Source: Oscheius onirici (Eukaryota > Nematoda > Chromadorea > Rhabditida > Rhabditidae). Taken from it: a DNA stretch of 64,000 bases. The stretch's first letter is position 1. Each line of letters opens with the position of its first letter. This document shows, piece after piece, positions 11,229-22,030 of this stretch. The stretch covers positions 2,430,398-2,494,397 of the forward strand of contig OW051469.1 of assembly GCA_932521025.1 (NCBI GenBank). The letters run 5' to 3'. Made by a program: the position numbers and the translations under genes. The notes below the pieces were generated by a model that was given only the letters and a program-made list of their open reading frames with translations, was not told where the DNA came from and ran no database searches.

Positions 11229-11570
11229 GTGAAATTGTTCCAGAATAAATCCCATGTCAAAAGTGTTAGAGTCGATTCAAACGACTCACCGAAAAATCAG
11301 ATCTCTGTTGACGTGAACTCCGTCAAAATGTTCACTAGCAAAATGCGGCTACAGACAGATACAGGGGCTGAGGTTACGTTGTTGAGCAAGAAGCAATGGT
11401 CCTTGCTCGGAAAACCTCGTTTGGAGAAGGCTGATATGGTCTTGAAGACCGTTGGAGGTAGCATTTTGAAGACTCTCGGAAAGCTATATTGTAGCTTTGT
11501 TATTTCTGAAAGTCAGAGCGAAGGTTATGCTTACGTTACAGAAGATAACCAGCTCCTTGGTCTCGACTGA
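11229..11570 (+). pseudogene. Retroelement aspartic protease fragment
   Basis: The frame contains LQTDTGAEVTLLS, the DTGA active-site motif of retropepsins in Ty3/gypsy polyproteins. It ends at a stop just before the RT-containing frame. Upstream gag and zinc-knuckle sequences are not recognisable. Confidence 0.75.
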
Positions 11571-12011
11571 TTGATGAAGGTGGAAAAGTTGAGGAAAGCA
11601 CTTGATACTCTTGGTAGTGTCCGTTGTGCTAAGGTCGAAGCCAACAAAGATATTGGTGAAGTCTTGAAGGAAAGGTTTCCTAAAGTGTTTGAAAACGGAT
11701 TAGGTAAATGTACAAAGGAACAGGTAACATTGTCTGTTAAACCTAATTCCGTGGCCGTGTTCCGTCGTTGTCGTCCGGTTCCACATGCTGCTCGCGAAGC
11801 TATTGAAAAGGAACTTGAACGTCTTCAGAGTATGGGAGTCATCGTCCCTGTAAATCACTCTAAGCGGGCCGCTCCGATCGTTGTTGTCCGGAAACAGGAA
11901 ACTGGAAAGATCAGAGTTTGCGCTGACTATTCGACAGGCCTAAACGATGATTTTGCTGGGCCTGTAGATGGATTTGTCTATTTTGTCATCGTCGACTCAC
12001 ATTCCAAATGA
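11571..12011 (+). pseudogene. Truncated reverse transcriptase joined to integrase fragment
   Basis: The frame begins with RT N-terminal sequence (RRCRPVPHAAREAIEKELER, then APIVVVRKQETGKIRVCADY) and then changes abruptly, at about 11940-11950, to integrase core sequence (DFAGPVDGFVYFVIVDSHSK). The RT fingers/palm with the YxDD motif, RNase H and the HHCC domain are absent, which points to one internal deletion. A TGA at 12009 stands where integrases usually have Trp. Confidence 0.75.
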
Positions 12012-12026
12012 CCTGAAATTTTCACG

Positions 12027-12998
12027 ATGAAAAACATTACATCAAAGCTTACCGTTAAAACACTTGAAGACGTGTTTTCCAGTTTCGGTTACCCCGAACA
12101 AATCGTGTCCGACAATGGCACGCAATTTGTTTCGGCGGAATTTCAACAAATGTGCACAAATTATGGAATTCGTCATATCCGCAGTGCAACTTACCACCCC
12201 CAATCCAACGGACAAGCCGAAAGGTTCGTCGATATTCTGAAAAGAGGATTGCGAAAGTTAAAAGGGGAGGGAGCACATGACGAACAACTTCAGACTTTGT
12301 TGTTTACATACCGCTCGACTCTGTCCGTCACATTGAACGGTAAATCTTTTGCTGAAATCTTCTTGGGATGTAAACTTCGTACACGTCTCTCACTTTTAAA
12401 GCCTGAAACGGTTGTTCCAACGTCTGAAACACCACAAACCAAGGCTGAATTCTACTACAACCAGAAGCATGGTGCCAAAGAAAGGCATTTCCAAAAGGGT
12501 GATCATGTGCTTGCCAAAAAGCATTATCCGAATAAATCCCTATGGATTCATGGCACCGTCACTCAGAAACTGGCTAATGTTCACTTCCTAGTAGAATCTG
12601 ATGGTAAAGAGCACAAATACCATGCAAACCAGATTAGATTGATTCTGACCGAGAAGGATAACGTCCAATCGGATTACTGGTTGAGCCAAATGCTCATGAC
12701 CTTCGATCTGCCGGAACCGATGACTGAAGACAACCAACTGGATCGACTTCTGCCGCCCGCTCAACGACAAGATGTTCAACAACCGCCGGAAGCCACTCCA
12801 GAACAACGAAATCGTCTTCCTCCGCCAGATCACGCTCAGGGACACCATCAGCGACGCCAACACCGAGAAGCTCCAGATCAGGGACAAGGACAGCATCCGA
12901 TGCAACGACACGACGACCAGCTCAATGGCAACTTCTTTCCACGCCGGTCCACACGCGAAACCAAGCCAATCGACCGTCTGACCTACAACCACCGCTGA
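12027..12998 (+). pseudogene. Retroelement integrase, C-terminal part
   Basis: Shows the second Asp (VSDNGTQF) and the Glu (QSNGQAERF) of the DDE core, an SH3-like C-terminal region (FQKGDHVLAKKHYP) and a Pro/Gln-rich tail. It continues the frame broken by the stop at 12009. In an intact element it would insert the cDNA copy into host DNA; here it lacks the first catalytic Asp in the same frame. Confidence 0.8.
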
Positions 12999-13080
12999 CA
13001 GCGTCGACGCTCATTCTTACCCGTCGTTAGTCCTTTACCCCTTTCTTCTATTCCCGCTGTTCTCTACCTAAAAGGGGAGG

Positions 13081-13287
13081 TGTTAGGGTATTTACTTCAT
13101 TCAAATATCCTGCCGTCTCATACCGTATCCTCTGTCGGTTTAGGCGCCAATTTCCCTCATCCAGATTCTGGCTGATTATTCCCGAGTTGTGATTTTTCTC
13201 TCCGCTACATAGCGTTGTTTCTATTCTTGATAATAAACCTTTGTCGTATTCTAACGCTTCCATATTCCACAAGCACCGATCGTAACA
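13081..13287 (+). repeat. 3' LTR of the gypsy element
   Basis: Begins TGTTAGGG directly after the polypurine tract and ends GATCGTAACA, giving the standard TG...CA ends with tgtta/taaca inverted termini. It contains a possible poly(A) signal (aataaa, about 13230). The 207-base length is short but normal for compact gypsy elements. Confidence 0.8.
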
Positions 13288-13820
13288 ATAAGGACTTTGG
13301 CAGGAATGTTATCAAGAGAAATTGGTTCTGGAAGCTCCAAAGAACAATTGGCTCTTCTTTCTATTGTCTGTATGTACTGATCCTCCATTTCTTGATTCCA
13401 AAATGTGTCCGCCTTGTAAAAGTTAGTCCTGAATTTTCTGACTCGCCGTATGAGATAGTCTCTCTTCTTGTTGAATTCCTGATCATTGAGCTGAAAAATT
13501 GTTGCTTTATTATAAATCTGAACTCTTACCTTGGAAACATGCCATTCGCTGCTGGTATGGAGCTCTTTGGGGCAGTTCTATACTAATGGACTGCGTAGTA
13601 AAAAAAAAGACTTTGTGAGGTATGCATATCGATTTTCGACTGAAAGCGATCGTATGTCTGCTTTTTCGTAAATATTTGAGCGCTTTTCTCTTTGTCTCTC
13701 TGCAGAAGAGGAGGATGATTAACATACTAGAAGCTCGTTTATAATCAATGATCGTAAGATGCAGGTCTAATCTGAGGGGCCAGAGAAAGATCGTAAGATT
13801 TAGAACCACCTTTCATCAAG
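13288..13820. other. No gene recognised
   Basis: Open frames on both strands are short and lack coding-like composition. A possible 5-base target duplication (ataag) follows the LTR, but the left partner cannot be tested because the 5' end of the element is missing. Confidence 0.35.
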
Positions 13821-14085
13821 ATAACTAAAGATGCCTTCCAGTTCCGGCACACATCTTGTGCATTATGCCAACAATTATGGGCCAGCCCGATAGCCGTTCT
13901 TTTCGCGATAGTCGAGAATGTTGAACCGAGTTTTGCAGTAAATTTCTCCATCGGATTGGCGGTCGGCCAGAAGGTCTTGTTCTTTCTGGATCCCATTCTT
14001 CAACATTGTTCGTCCAGCTGTCATTTCCAGAACTCTGAACTTGCCAATTTCGATGTGAATAGAGAAAAATACCGTAAACTTGAGG
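13821..14085 (-). pseudogene. RTE-like non-LTR retrotransposon 3' relic
   Basis: On the minus strand a frame reads SWTNNVEEWDPERTRPSGRP followed by PIRWRNLL, matching the Trp-rich, RGRPPxRWxDxL tail just after the reverse transcriptase of RTE-type elements. A second frame then gives WHNAQDVCRNWK, resembling the following WxxxAxDRxxWK stretch, so at least one frameshift separates them. It is a short fossil with no function expected. Confidence 0.45.
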
Positions 14086-14824
14086 TAGAACAGAGGAAAA
14101 AATTAAAATATAAGAGATAGATTGAGTAACTCAGATGAAGTGAAGATCGGAACAGAGAACTTCCGTTCAAAGAAGAGAATGAACAACCCAGTGATGATGA
14201 TGAGACGGCACAACATAATCCAGGTGACCGAGGACGGCACAAAACCGCCCAGAAGCATACCTTACACGGTATTTCCTCAGACTGAAAAATTATAGGTTCA
14301 CCTTTTTTTCATAATTATTGGTTCACCTCTGATTTTCTCACTTACAATGGATAGAATTGGCCAATATATAAGCTGGAAGCTCAGAAAGTACCTCTGATTG
14401 GGTGTGCACAATTGGAACACAAAATAACCTCGATTTGGAGCTCATCCGAAAAGTCTATTTTGTACTGGTGGTGGGAGTCGGTAAATCGCCCCTAACTCTC
14501 TGGGATTACAAGGAAACTGGCTCAAACTTTGGCAATACGTTGTTCTTATATTATGTAACACTGTCCTAGAAGATGAATAGAACAAGTGAGGAAAGGCCAT
14601 TAACTAATTTTAATTTCGCGGACCTGTCTGCGTCAAAATTAGTACTGAAAATGGGCGCCCTTGAAGATGTTCGAAAAGCACACCGTGGAAATCGGTACCT
14701 CTTGTATATGGCAACAAATCAGTGGAACATTTATGTATAGATACTCTTAAAAATCTCTTCTGCTCCTTAGGGAAGGCATATCGTGCCAAGGGTCTCTGAA
14801 AAAGGTCTCATTACTCTCAAAAGT
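14086..14824. other. Downstream region of the VWA gene
   Basis: A minus-strand frame near 14110-14270 encodes a hydrophobic stretch (WIMLCRLIIITGLFILFFE) that could belong to a decayed gene or element. No splice-supported exon was found. The 3' untranslated region of the VWA gene should lie at the right end. Confidence 0.3.
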
Positions 14825-17800
14825 TCAAAACCTACTCAAATCTCTGATAATCTCCTGACAAAGAGCCTGTTCATCAGTCTCGGTGGTCAAGTAGTGGGTC
14901 TGGAAGCCGGGTGAGGATAAGGGAGTCAGGTCAAACTGTCCATCAACAGCAACAGTTACTATTGAAATGTTGCTGGCAAGGAGAGCTGTGGCGGTCGCTT
15001 GAGCTGTGGCAACGCCGTCGGTGCTGCAAATTATTAATATGGGATGGCTGACACAAATTGTCACATTTCGTTAAAAATAGACGACTTGTCAAAAAAGGGA
15101 CAAATGGCTACCAACAGCAAGAACAGGGACAGAAAATAAAAACTTATCGGAGGAAAATTAGAGTTCGTGACAAAAAATAGATATGGGAACCCGACGTTTT
15201 AGTAGACGGCGTCGTAGCGCCACAGTTTTCTATCGGCTCTTTACCATTTTCTAAAGCTTGGCGAAAGTCTGTAAAAACTCCAAGTTCAAAAGTGACTTGC
15301 TATCTAATTCTGACAATTTTTAACTTGCCGCGACGAATCTCTTGGCCTCGGACAAGTAAACAGACAAAGTCACAGAGTCAGCCAAGCTTTAATAGTTTAG
15401 ATATCAAGCACTGGTTTATTACTAGCATTCTCTCAAGGTTCATCGAGGAATCTATGGTTTGTTTAGAAAAAAAGAGAGATCGACCGTAACCCATTTAGTT
15501 TGACTGGAATAACATGGAAGCATAGGATACTTAGCCAAGTTTTCCGGTCTCGCGGCAAACTAAATGGGTTACGGTCGAGCTCTCTTTTTTTTAACAAATT
15601 ATAATAATAAATGCAATTCAAACGGTAGATTAGATTGCTACAACTGCTGAAGAGAACAGAACTATTGGGCTGCCTATCAACTAGGTAAAATTAGAGCAGA
15701 GAGTTTCAAAAATACAAGATTTAGACAGATAAAAACGCCGGCTGTGCTACGGCTGTATACTTCTTCATTGTACTACTGTAAATTTGAAAAAAAATGTAAA
15801 GTAAGAAACAAGAGACACGAACTAATGACTGATACTCGGTTTCTGGCATCTTTCGGCCGGCTGGCAAACAACTGGCTCACACAAAAAAGTTCATAAACTT
15901 CCCCTACCTTGTAGCAAAGAGAACAATAGCCCCACTTCCTGCTCCAAACTCGTTTTGAGCAAAGAGAAGGCCCTCATTAATTCCGGTGCTCGTCGAATTG
16001 AGTCCCAGTTTATTTCCGTAGATTTCCATAGTTTGGAGGTTAAAGGAATAAGAAATCTGCGTTGACTAGAACTTGATATTTTGTATTAGAAAAACGACGA
16101 GTACCTGTCCCAGATCACAGCATCCTATGGCGTCGTGGGTTTGATTAGAGGCAGGGTACTGGACTAGACTGAAGTTGGTGTAAGGGGACCAGGTCGTCGT
16201 CCCTCGCAGATCCGCCTGGGCTTCGGTTATGAGAAAGTGTGACAAGAAGGACGTAGCCATCTGGAAAGGGCGGAGTTTAGTGAGGAGAAGGCAGCTACGG
16301 TAGCCACATTTTTAGGATAAGTCGCACAATTTTAGGATAAACATGGGTTACTGTAGCTAGATAGAGAGGCGCTCCAAAGCACGGGTTACTGTAGCTCTCG
16401 TCCTGGAATATCTTACTGTAATTTTGGTATCAACTTCAAATGTGGACTGAGGCGGCGGTAAAAAAGACTCTCATAGTTCTGTCGTTCGGTTCAATTTTAG
16501 GATAAGACCATGCCGTCCAATTATGGATTACTGTAGTTTTTGACAAAAGAGTCACTTAATTTTTGAGGGTTACTGTAATTGCTGCGCCCATTCTAAAATT
16601 AGTAAGCTCCGTGCGCACCGGTCTACATTCCGGTATAGTTCATTTTTAGGATAAGTCCAGGTTACTGTATTAGTTTGGAATGGTGCTTACTATATCTCAA
16701 ACTAACCCGGTTCACTCGTTCATACCAGATGGAGAAGTTTTGTTTGGAAGCGAAATGGTTTAAAAAAAATAACTGATAAACTCACCGTCGTCAAAAACGC
16801 ATTAGTAGTTGCCTCAAAAACGTAGATAATGTTCTGGCTCAAGAACTCCTGACTACAGTATTGTGTAGTAGTCGTGGAAAGCCCTGTTGTGGTAACTGTC
16901 GTAGCCACTTTAGTCGTCGCAACAGTAGTTATTGCTCCAACACATTGGGAAGACTGAGAAACTGAACCAGAATTTTCTAGAAACTATAAAAACTCACCTA
17001 AGTAGTTTCCAATGTCTATTGCAATCTTACTGGCATCTGAAGAAGAACGGGGACTGGGAAGAGTGAAAGCGGAAGTGGAATCACTGGCGAGGCTGGAAAA
17101 ATCTTTCGTGCTGTTCAAGACGACAGTGAAAACGTGGTAGCCGGCGTCTTGAAGCTGTCGGGAAGAATTTATGGCCTCAGAGACGTAGTCATCACTGGAA
17201 TAGGGAATTTAGAGGGACTGGATGGGACAGAGAGACTGACAAGGGAAGGCTGGGTGTGGGATATCGAGATGAGCCCGGTAGTATTCGAAAGGGCATAGAA
17301 AATAATGGTGTTTGCCAGATTTTTAGCTGCTGAATGAATCGCCACTGTCCACCAGAGCGATTTTCATGTATATTTTTGGGCTGCTGCCTGCCACTATCAC
17401 TTGGGTTTTCGGCGCGGCAGCATACGGAAGCGAGCAGAACCTGTGCCCTCGCCCATAAATTTTTTCCTTGTGAGTTCGATTCCCCACCTGGTAGAAACCT
17501 TTTTACTAGTTACAATAAGCAGATAGAGTTCATTAAAAGATTAAATTAAAGGTTCCATTCGAATGCTACCAGGCTCGATATTCCACATCCAACTAAAAAC
17601 CTTCCCTTGTGAAAGCCCGACTAACCTGATTCCAACCAGTACAACTGCACTAAACTTTCCTCTTCCAGTCGCTAGACTCACATACTGTAGACCACTGAAA
17701 AACAGGCCTTTATCAATCCGATCAGCCCCTGTCTTACTCGATTATGTGGGCCTCACTAAAGCCTTGGTTGCTCCCCACAAACGTGTCAGCAGTGATCAAG

Positions 17801-19740
17801 GTCGAATTGAAGCCGAAGACGTTCCTTTAATCAGAATTTTTAGACAGAGAGACGGAGAGAAACTGACCTTGGACCAGTCAGATAATTATCTGAAGAGGCT
17901 GGATTTTCATTCGTTTTTGGATACGGTGCTCCGATCATCTTCGTTATCCTGGTTGAACCGAAGTCGTAGGCTCCGACTTGGTGACTTCCCGACCCAAAGT
18001 TGCCGTAGTTCAGAAGCTGTGTCGAGATGAATGTGTTCATCATGAGGTTTTGGGCGGCAAACTGAAGGAAATGAGAGGACTGAGAGGCAGAAACTTACAG
18101 CCATAGAATCACTGATGTAGGTCACTTCGAAAACGATTGCCAGGTCTCCGTCATAGACAAAAGTTCCTCCAGGACAAGGGACAGCTGTGGTTGTAGGAAC
18201 TGTCGTTGTCATTGTACTGGACTGTTGTGAATTGGTACTGGAGAAACTGGCTACAGTAGATCCTACTGTAGGTTGAGAGCCTGCATAAAAGGTTACTGTT
18301 TCTGTCTCTCTCTCTATGACTCACTTGTAGTACCACTACTAGTCCCTCCTCCAGAACTCTGAGTAGTTCTCTGGGTAGATACTGAACCAGTTCCTTGACT
18401 AGTAGTCATTCCACTAGAAGAGCCCGTCCAGAACGTCGAGCTGCACTGACAGGGAGGACAACTTTGAGAGGATGAGGTTACTGTACTGTCAACTGGAGTC
18501 GTTCCAGTTGGCCCCGGACTGGGACAGGTCGGACAACTGGTTATTGGACAGGTCGGAGCGGGTGGGACTGTTGGACAGGTAGTGGGACAGGCCGGACAGG
18601 TAACTGGGGAACCTGAGGGACAGGGAGGACAAGAGGATACTGTAGTCGGAACAGTAGGACAAGTTACTGGAGGAGGACATGTACCGTTCTGACAGACTGG
18701 ACAGGTGGAAGGGCTGGGTTCAGTGGGACAGGATGAGGGACTGGGACAGACTGGACAACTAGTCGAGGGACTGGGATCAGTAGGACAAGAGGGACTGGGA
18801 CAACTGACTGGAGGTGGACAGGGACTGGGAGAGGGACAGATTTCACAGACTAGACAACTAGTCGGAGCCAGAGTCGAGGGACAGGTAGCCACCGGATAGT
18901 CTGGACATCCATTGGCTGGATCAGATCGACTGAGATTCGTGTTCGGCACGTCACAGAACTGCATCGAGTTGTCTAAAAAAAAACTGTCTCTTTATCACTC
19001 TGAAACTCACAGTTGACCATGGGTTCTACCGTAACGTTCTGATCGTTACTGAGCTTCTGAGTGACAACATCAGTGACATTTTGAAAGTTCTGTATGACGC
19101 CGTTGTCTCCAGTGACGGCGGCGGAAGCATAGGCTATGACTATGGAGCCCTGTCCCTTTCTGAAAATCAAAACAGAAATTGGTGGCTGAACAAAACTTAC
19201 TCAAACTTGGTGACAGATACTATATAATTGACATTGTCTGGAGCGGAATCACTGACTTGGACATAGGTCTGGGAGCTGGAGCCGGTTTGGAGGGTTTGTG
19301 TGAGCTGAAGAATGATATCAAAGAGTCTGAGACAGGGACAGGGACAGAAGATCTAGTAGCTTACCTGATCATTCAGCATACTAGTAGCATTTAGAAAGGC
19401 TTGACTGGAAGAGTTTAGGAGATCATCAGACCATGGTAGAACAGTGTTATCCACACCTGTTCGGATTGTGAAAAGTTTAGCGGAACAGTCTGTTGGAGAA
19501 TTTGAAGGCGGTGATGCTGAAGGACAGACTGGACAGGAACATTCTGGAATAGTTCTGTCTTTCCAGCTGCCACCACTCCCTGTCTCTTATCTCTGAGCTT
19601 TTTACAGCCCGCTCGACTCTTGAACATTTCCAAAACTAACCTTTCAGTCCAAATACAAGAGCCAAAGTGATACCGGTAGCCGCTAACACTACTCCTATCA
19701 AAAATACGATTATGGAGATTGGATGAAGGCGGGGCGCCAT
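14825..19740 (-). CDS. Type II membrane protein with SEA, Cys/Pro-rich and two VWA-like domains
   Basis: Fourteen exons were traced: 19740-19641, 19543-19365, 19304-19201, 19159-19011, 18972-18325, 18280-18099, 18061-17868, 17824-17757, 17329-17240, 17194-16998, 16976-16786, 16260-16105, 16056-15908 and 15023-14825. The N-terminus is one transmembrane anchor (ISIIVFLIGVVLAATGITLA) with a short basic cytoplasmic end. Next comes a SEA-like domain (KGQGSIVIAYASAAVTG), a mucin-like Cys-Pro/Ser/Thr region, then two VWA folds (DLAIVFEVTYISD and IIYVFEATTNAF as first strands). Both lack the Asp of the DxSxS metal site. The protein is probably an extracellular adhesion or matrix protein (inference). 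The join 17240/17194 does not keep frame with the best sites, so a small exon or different donor is missed there. Confidence 0.72.
15460..15597. repeat. Foldback element in a VWA-gene intron
   Basis: Arms at about 15462-15503 and 15553-15596 (gaccgtaacccatttagttt / aaactaaatgggttacggtc), extended by runs of a/g and c/t, are complementary. It lies between exons 16056-15908 and 15023-14825. Confidence 0.75.
16300..16680. repeat. Cluster of ttttaggataag and ggttactgtag motifs in an intron
   Basis: The intron 16261-16785 carries four copies of ttttaggataa (near 16308, 16330, 16496, 16643) alternating with at least five of gttactgta(g/a/t) (near 16348, 16386, 16526, 16570, 16665). TACTGTAG strings are abundant in Caenorhabditis-type genomes, which supports a rhabditid origin. 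Function unknown. Confidence 0.6.
18325..18972 (-). repeat. Cys-Pro/Ser-rich coding repeat in the VWA gene
   Basis: This exon encodes imperfect repeats of the type CPSPSCPTDPSPSTSCPVCP, written largely with tgtccc and agtccc units. The same hexanucleotide forms pure satellites in introns at 34.3 and 51.9 kb, so the exon may have grown from such a satellite. The protein region is probably a disulphide-bonded, glycosylated stalk. Confidence 0.6.
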
Positions 19741-20592
19741 CCCCTGAAGCTCTGAAAGGCATGATTTGATACTTTCCAAACTGACCTGACTCTCTGTTGT
19801 TCAAAGTTTTTTCAAACGGGATAAAACTTTTAGAGTTTTTACCTATAAGACAATAAAGTTCGATTGGATAGTGGGCGGGGGATGACAGAAGCCGTCGTAA
19901 ATATAATCAGTTCAGTGCAGAGGGGGCACAAGTGTAGACTAGAGCCGGATGGGGTACCGGACAGAGACAGAGAGTCAGAGAACCAGAGGGACAGTGAAAC
20001 GGAGAGGCAGGGAGACAGACAGAGAGACAGAGAGCCAGAGTAAGACAAGGGGACAGAGACAGAGAGAAACAGACACGCAGAAAATCAGAGAGTCAGAGAG
20101 ATAATGGAACAGAGAGACCCAGTGGCAAAGACTAGGTGTTAATCTAGTTGCAGAGTCCTGTGAAAGTGGTTTAGACTGATAGTGACAGGCTTATCAGCAC
20201 CCTGCTCCTAAAACGAACTTTGCAGTAGTGACGAGGGTCTTGACCAGACATATTTGTAAAGACCTGGTCGAGGAGCCGAGATGGACAATCTGAATATCGC
20301 CTATCGAAGACGCCATCCTCAGTTCCAGAAGATTCTGCCCCAGAAGAATTGCTCCTAATGTCAGGAATAGAAGAAGCCTAGTTACGATCAACCGGCTACC
20401 GGTGAAAATATGGTTTCTGAGCAAGATGCTAGAAAAAGGTGTTCATGTAACAAGATCACCAAAATTGAGGACGAGCTCAACAACAACTGATTAGAATGAG
20501 GGTAAAATATGTAAGTGACGGAAGATACCGTAATTCATAAATGGGGAAAAGGGCGGGAAATCAAAGAAACAGACGGAGGGAAATACTAGATC
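19741..20592. other. Upstream region of the VWA gene
   Basis: Contains imperfect gacagagag/ccagag repeats at about 19960-20110. A minus-strand frame at 20194-20424 has a hydrophobic start (RLLLFLTLGAILLGQ) but no supported splice continuation, so I do not call it a gene. Confidence 0.35.
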
Positions 20593-20868
20593 GTGACAGC
20601 CTCTTACAACGAGGCCATGGTCAACAAGTTGGACGGAAAGGATCGTACTCTCCTGTCGAAATATTTTACCAAAGCCATCTTTTGGATTTGTTTCGCTTTA
20701 ATCTCCTTTTTCGACTCGTCAAAACTCATAAAACTCCTCCTTGAAGTCATTGTGTCGTCAGTTGTTAGTTTGTGCTCTCGTCTTCTTTCAAAATCAGGTC
20801 AGTGTTTCTACCTTCCACAATTTAATATTTTTTACCCCTTTTTTCTATTTCCTTGTCTCGACACCTGA
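20593..20868 (+). CDS. Doubtful open frame
   Basis: A 91-codon frame whose first 60 codons look compositionally coding (NKLDGKDRTLLSKYF, then a hydrophobic stretch), with a gtcagtg donor-like site after about 20800. I do not recognise it and found no convincing partner exon. It may be a single-exon remnant or chance. Confidence 0.15.
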   Translation: MTASYNEAMVNKLDGKDRTLLSKYFTKAIFWICFALISFFDSSKLIKLLLEVIVSSVVSLCSRLLSKSGQCFYLPQFNIFYPFFLFPCLDT

Positions 20869-21447
20869 TTCGGGTCCAAGAGTACACAGTCCGTGTTTTT
20901 TGACTCTCTTCGGACGTATATAGTCATCCGGATTCAGCTATTTTTCTCTCCTCTCCTTCTTATGCAATGTGATCCTCTTTCACCTCCCCCCAGTCCTCGT
21001 CATTTTCTCATCAGGAGCACACTGAACTATACAGTTGTATTTTGGCTCTCTGTCTCTTTCTCTCCGTACTCCAGCCCATCATTTCTGTTATGCAATAGTT
21101 CCCACAGCCTCTCACTCATTCACATGTGAATTATATACGATTTCGATTATATGCGTAGCCCAGAACGGCCGCCGTTGCTATTTTTGGCAACAATTACGCG
21201 TCCTCTTTGGATTGCCAAGAGGGGATCCGTGTGACACAATGACACCGCCAAGAGGACCTTGTTTTGACACCTTTTTTGTCTGTTTTTCTTCATGAAGGGT
21301 CACCAAGCGCTGTCTGAGACACGAACATCTGACCAGTTCCAAAAACCAGTAAAAAATGTGTCTATGCCGTTTTATCGTTCCTTTTGACAAAACGAGAGTG
21401 AACCGTTGAGCACTATCTGACGCTGGCGCCGGTCGCGACGCGCTTTT

Positions 21448-21519
21448 GCCGCATGGCGCAGTCGGTTAGAGGTTAGATTGCGGAGCAAAACTGACGATAA
21501 GTTCCAATTGAGTTAAGCC
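21448..21519 (+). pseudogene. tRNA-like sequence
   Basis: Starts gccgcatggcgcagtcggtt, followed by agagg, a strong match to the 5' half and A box of a tRNA. The 3' half (gttccaattgagttaa) is a poor B box and no acceptor stem closes. Best read as a SINE head or decayed tRNA; the string atggcgcagtcggt recurs at 32712. Confidence 0.5.
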
Positions 21520-21802
21520 TTTTTGGCTTTTTTTGTGAATATCTCCCCAACACATTTAGAGCCTTTCCAGTCCGTACGTTTAGTAGAAATCAGGGTTTTT
21601 TCACAACATAAGACCTTTCAATTTTGCGCGCCATATTCAAACGGGGTTAGCCGTTGGGGCTTGTTTTAACGCGAGAAGAGCCAACCTGTGTATACCAGTA
21701 TTTCCGATTCACTGTCTCTTGACACACTGTTTGTTTCTTTCCCCATTCCTCGAGCTTCCCATTTGAAAAGACTTCTCGTGATTTTCCCCCTAGAAGTAAA
21801 CA

Positions 21803-22030
21803 TGATCTACTCATGACCTTGGCATGCCCCAGCATTTTCTTTCTTAAAAGGATCAAAACCAGTAGTTGGCCTTGACACACGTACAATGCCTTGAGGGGGT
21901 CTTCTTCTCCTCTCTTGGCCACGACTGCCACAGCAATTTCTCCCGCTCATTTTTGATGATTCAGGCGACGGAAGTGACGCTTGTGACTTTTCATTAGAAT
22001 CTCTGTGTGTCAATTTTGATGCTCTCTTGG
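21803..22030 (-). CDS. Possible exon of an unrecognised gene
   Basis: Minus-strand open stretch with coding-like, Ser/Arg-rich composition (THRDSNEKSQASLPSPESSK). A splice acceptor (ggctttcgtag) lies just upstream and a ggtcatgagtag donor-like end downstream. No partner exons were found and the product is unknown. Confidence 0.2.

Larger units (their letters stand above)
11229..13287 (+). mobile_element. Ty3/gypsy-type LTR retrotransposon, 5' truncated and internally deleted
   Basis: Three consecutive frames encode an aspartic protease, the beginning of reverse transcriptase fused to integrase, and the rest of integrase plus a Pro/Gln-rich tail. They are followed by a polypurine tract (aaaaggggagg, 13070-13080) and a 207-base LTR. 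No gag, 5' LTR, RT catalytic core, RNase H or integrase zinc finger is present, and stops interrupt the pol frame. The copy is therefore a dead remnant. Confidence 0.85.

Noticed and set aside
12588-12992. 134-codon frame antisense to the gypsy integrase
   Set aside because: Shadow of the integrase frame with no independent support.
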